Of a stretch of 7,185 nt of DNA, positions 5,889 to 7,185 are shown piece after piece. Location of the stretch: contig JAFDHS010000042.1 in NCBI GenBank assembly GCA_019308655.1, positions 1-7,185 of the forward strand, read 5' to 3'. Numbering within the stretch: position 1 is the first letter of the stretch; every line of letters begins with the position of its first letter. Below the pieces are notes generated by a model that saw only the letters and a list, made by a program, of their open reading frames with translations, was not told where the DNA came from and did no database searches. The stretch comes from Deltaproteobacteria bacterium (lineage in GTDB: Bacteria; Desulfobacterota; Desulfobacteria; Desulfobacterales; JAFDHS01). The translations under genes were made by a program, and so were the position numbers.

Positions 5889-6464
5889 TCAGTCCTGTGA
5901 AAATAAAGTCCCGTCGACCAGATCGCACAGGATATGGGCCATGGTAATATGGGTTTCCTGAATCCGCGCGGTTGTTTCCGAATTTACAGTAAACAAAAGG
6001 TCCGCATATTTTGAAATTTCACCGCCATTACCGGTCATGCCGATGGTAAAGATCCCCTTTTCTTTGGCCGCATTCAAGGCGTTGATCACATTTTTCGAGT
6101 TCCCGCTGGTGCTGATTCCCCAGGCAATATCGTCCCTCTTTCCCAGACCCTGAATCTGCTTGGAAAATATTTGGTCAAAATGATAATCGTTGCCGATACT
6201 TGTTATGACGGATGTGTCCGTCGTCAACGCCAGAGCGGCAAGGGGTCTGCGTTCAATTTGAAACCGGTTGACGAATTCCGCTGCAATATGCTGGGAATCG
6301 GCCGCACTGCCGCCGTTGCCAAAAATAAGGATTTTGTGATCGGAGGCAATGCATGAGGCAAGAATGTCAGCCCCTTTGACTATAAGCCCCAGATTGCTTT
6401 TGATTGATCTCTCTTTAACTTCAATGCTCTCTTGAAGTATTTTCAGAATCGTCTGTTTCATCAT
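5889..6464 (-). CDS. gmhA: Sedoheptulose-7-phosphate isomerase (phosphoheptose isomerase)
   Basis: This cytoplasmic SIS-domain enzyme converts D-sedoheptulose 7-phosphate to D-glycero-D-manno-heptose 7-phosphate, the first step toward the heptose of the LPS inner core. The 191-aa length is typical. The phosphate-binding segment FGNGGSAADSQH (48-59) and the STSGNSKN loop (118-125) are present. The zinc/catalytic set known from GmhA structures is matched by His59, Glu63, Gln169 and His177 with the correct spacings. ATG 6464 is chosen because AAGG lies 7 nt upstream; a second ATG follows immediately at 6461. It lies 74 nt downstream of selA, with a hairpin plus T-run between them, so it may be partly uncoupled from selA. 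No other heptose genes are in view. Confidence 0.94.
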   Translation of the reverse strand: MMKQTILKILQESIEVKERSIKSNLGLIVKGADILASCIASDHKILIFGNGGSAADSQHIAAEFVNRFQIERRPLAALALTTDTSVITSIGNDYHFDQIFSKQIQGLGKRDDIAWGISTSGNSKNVINALNAAKEKGIFTIGMTGNGGEISKYADLLFTVNSETTARIQETHITMAHILCDLVDGTLFSQD

Positions 6465-6504
6465 CAGGATGCCTTGGCGGTTAGCCGGTTTAAACTATGT
6501 CTAT

Positions 6505-6525
6505 AAAAAAGTGGGGTCATACCCC
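6505..6525 (-). terminator. Short GC-rich hairpin with T-run after selA (possible REP-like palindrome)
   Basis: On the minus strand, GGGGT-ATG-ACCCC (6513-6525) is followed by AC and six T residues (6505-6510). It begins 14 nt after the selA stop codon. The stem is only 5 bp with a 3-nt loop but is GC-rich, so weak intrinsic termination or attenuation before gmhA is plausible. The palindrome also resembles GGGGTCAGACCCC-type REP sequences that are associated with Y1 (RAYT) transposases in proteobacteria. Confidence 0.5.
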
Positions 6526-6538
6526 TGTTCCTGCTTCA

Positions 6539-7185
6539 TTACCGGGCCTTTTTGAGCATTTTATCAAAAGCGTTTTTTATGATTTCAAGTTCATCTTTCT
6601 GTATGGTCCTCAAATCCATAATAAAAAGATCTTCTTCTATCCGTCCGATGACCGGAGGCATATTCTCACGCATGGATCTTTCAACAGCATTTGCGGAAAT
6701 CCCTTTGACACTGCACCCGATACCTTTACTGGGAAGATCCATTATGGGGAGAGCACCGCCGCCGGCCCGTGAGGAAAGATTTAAAAGCCTGATACAAAGG
6801 CGCGGATCATTTAAATCTTCCAGCATCCCGGCAAGCTGTTTTGCTTTTTCTTCAATGTAAACAAACGGAAGGGTCAACATGCGTAATGTTGGAATCGCCT
6901 GAATCGCTTTTTCTTCATCCCGGTAAAGCCGCAGCGTGCTTTCAAGGGCCGCAAGGGTCAGCTTGTCGATGCGCAGAGCCCTGGTAATGGGGTTTTTCTT
7001 GATTTTGTCAAGGATATCTTTTTTCCCCACAATAATACCCGCCTGGGGGCCCCCCAGCAGCTTGTCTCCGCTGAAGGTAACGACATCCGCACCGGATGTC
7101 ACCGATTCCTGCACGGTCGGTTCCTTGCTCAGACCATATTTGGAAAAATCAATCAATGTTCCGCTGCCAAGGTCTTCCATAAAGG
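6539..7185 (-). CDS. selA: L-seryl-tRNA(Sec) selenium transferase, C-terminal part, cut by window edge
   Basis: This PLP-dependent enzyme converts seryl-tRNA(Sec) to selenocysteinyl-tRNA(Sec) using selenophosphate. About 215 C-terminal residues are visible; the N-terminal half lies beyond the right edge. Recognition rests on EDLGSGTLIDFSKYGL, followed by the PLP-lysine motif FSGDKLLGGPQAGIIVG and NPITRALRIDKLTLAALEST. The lysine of SGDK (codon about 7061-7063) should form the Schiff base. The C-terminal small domain (VERSMRENMPPVIGRIEEDL) is intact up to the stop at 6539. Its presence implies that the organism makes selenoproteins. The partner selB, often directly downstream of selA, is not there; gmhA follows instead. 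Confidence 0.95.
   Translation of the reverse strand, partial: FMEDLGSGTLIDFSKYGLSKEPTVQESVTSGADVVTFSGDKLLGGPQAGIIVGKKDILDKIKKNPITRALRIDKLTLAALESTLRLYRDEEKAIQAIPTLRMLTLPFVYIEEKAKQLAGMLEDLNDPRLCIRLLNLSSRAGGGALPIMDLPSKGIGCSVKGISANAVERSMRENMPPVIGRIEEDLFIMDLRTIQKDELEIIKNAFDKMLKKAR

Overview
The window looks like chromosomal core DNA from a Gram-negative anaerobe, most likely a Desulfobacterota (Desulfobacterales-type) bacterium. This assignment is an inference from four features. A tetrapyrrole cluster carries a fused CobA-HemD protein. A FmdB-type zinc ribbon has a Ser/Cys tail. A selA gene indicates selenocysteine use. A gmhA gene indicates heptose-containing LPS. Base composition is moderate, and no phage, integrase, transposase gene or CRISPR array is visible.

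Layout. At the left edge, on the minus strand, a stand-alone HPt phosphotransfer protein (115-426) is followed by the first codons of a response-regulator receiver domain (92 to the edge). A 444-bp divergent intergenic region (427-870) holds candidate promoters in both directions. On the plus strand follow ahcY (871-2295), which encodes S-adenosylhomocysteine hydrolase, and an unrecognised 149-aa protein with a C-terminal CSGCSGC tail (2351-2800). The gap 2801-2979 between convergent genes contains short direct repeats, a long fold-back structure and a clear bidirectional terminator.

The rest is minus strand, read from right to left. It starts with the 3' part of selA (6539 to the edge), then a short GC-rich hairpin with a T-run, then gmhA (5889-6464). 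A 206-bp gap with a perfect 10-bp inverted repeat follows. The tightly coupled cluster fmdB-like / hemC / cobA-hemD (5682 down to 2980) comes last, with a 1-nt TGATG overlap at the first junction and a roughly 20-nt overlap at the second.

How the genes fit together. HemC makes hydroxymethylbilane. The HemD half of the fusion cyclises it to uroporphyrinogen III, and the CobA half methylates that to precorrin-2, the precursor of siroheme, cobalamin and the siroheme-dependent haem route. Each methylation releases S-adenosylhomocysteine, which AhcY hydrolyses. The convergent arrangement is therefore metabolically sensible, although nothing in the sequence proves co-regulation.

Overall this is a mostly ordinary housekeeping region. 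The items most worth a second look are the unrecognised Cys-tailed protein beside ahcY, the intergenic fold-back and repeat structures, and the zinc ribbon translationally coupled to hemC. I did not find a convincing new multi-gene system.
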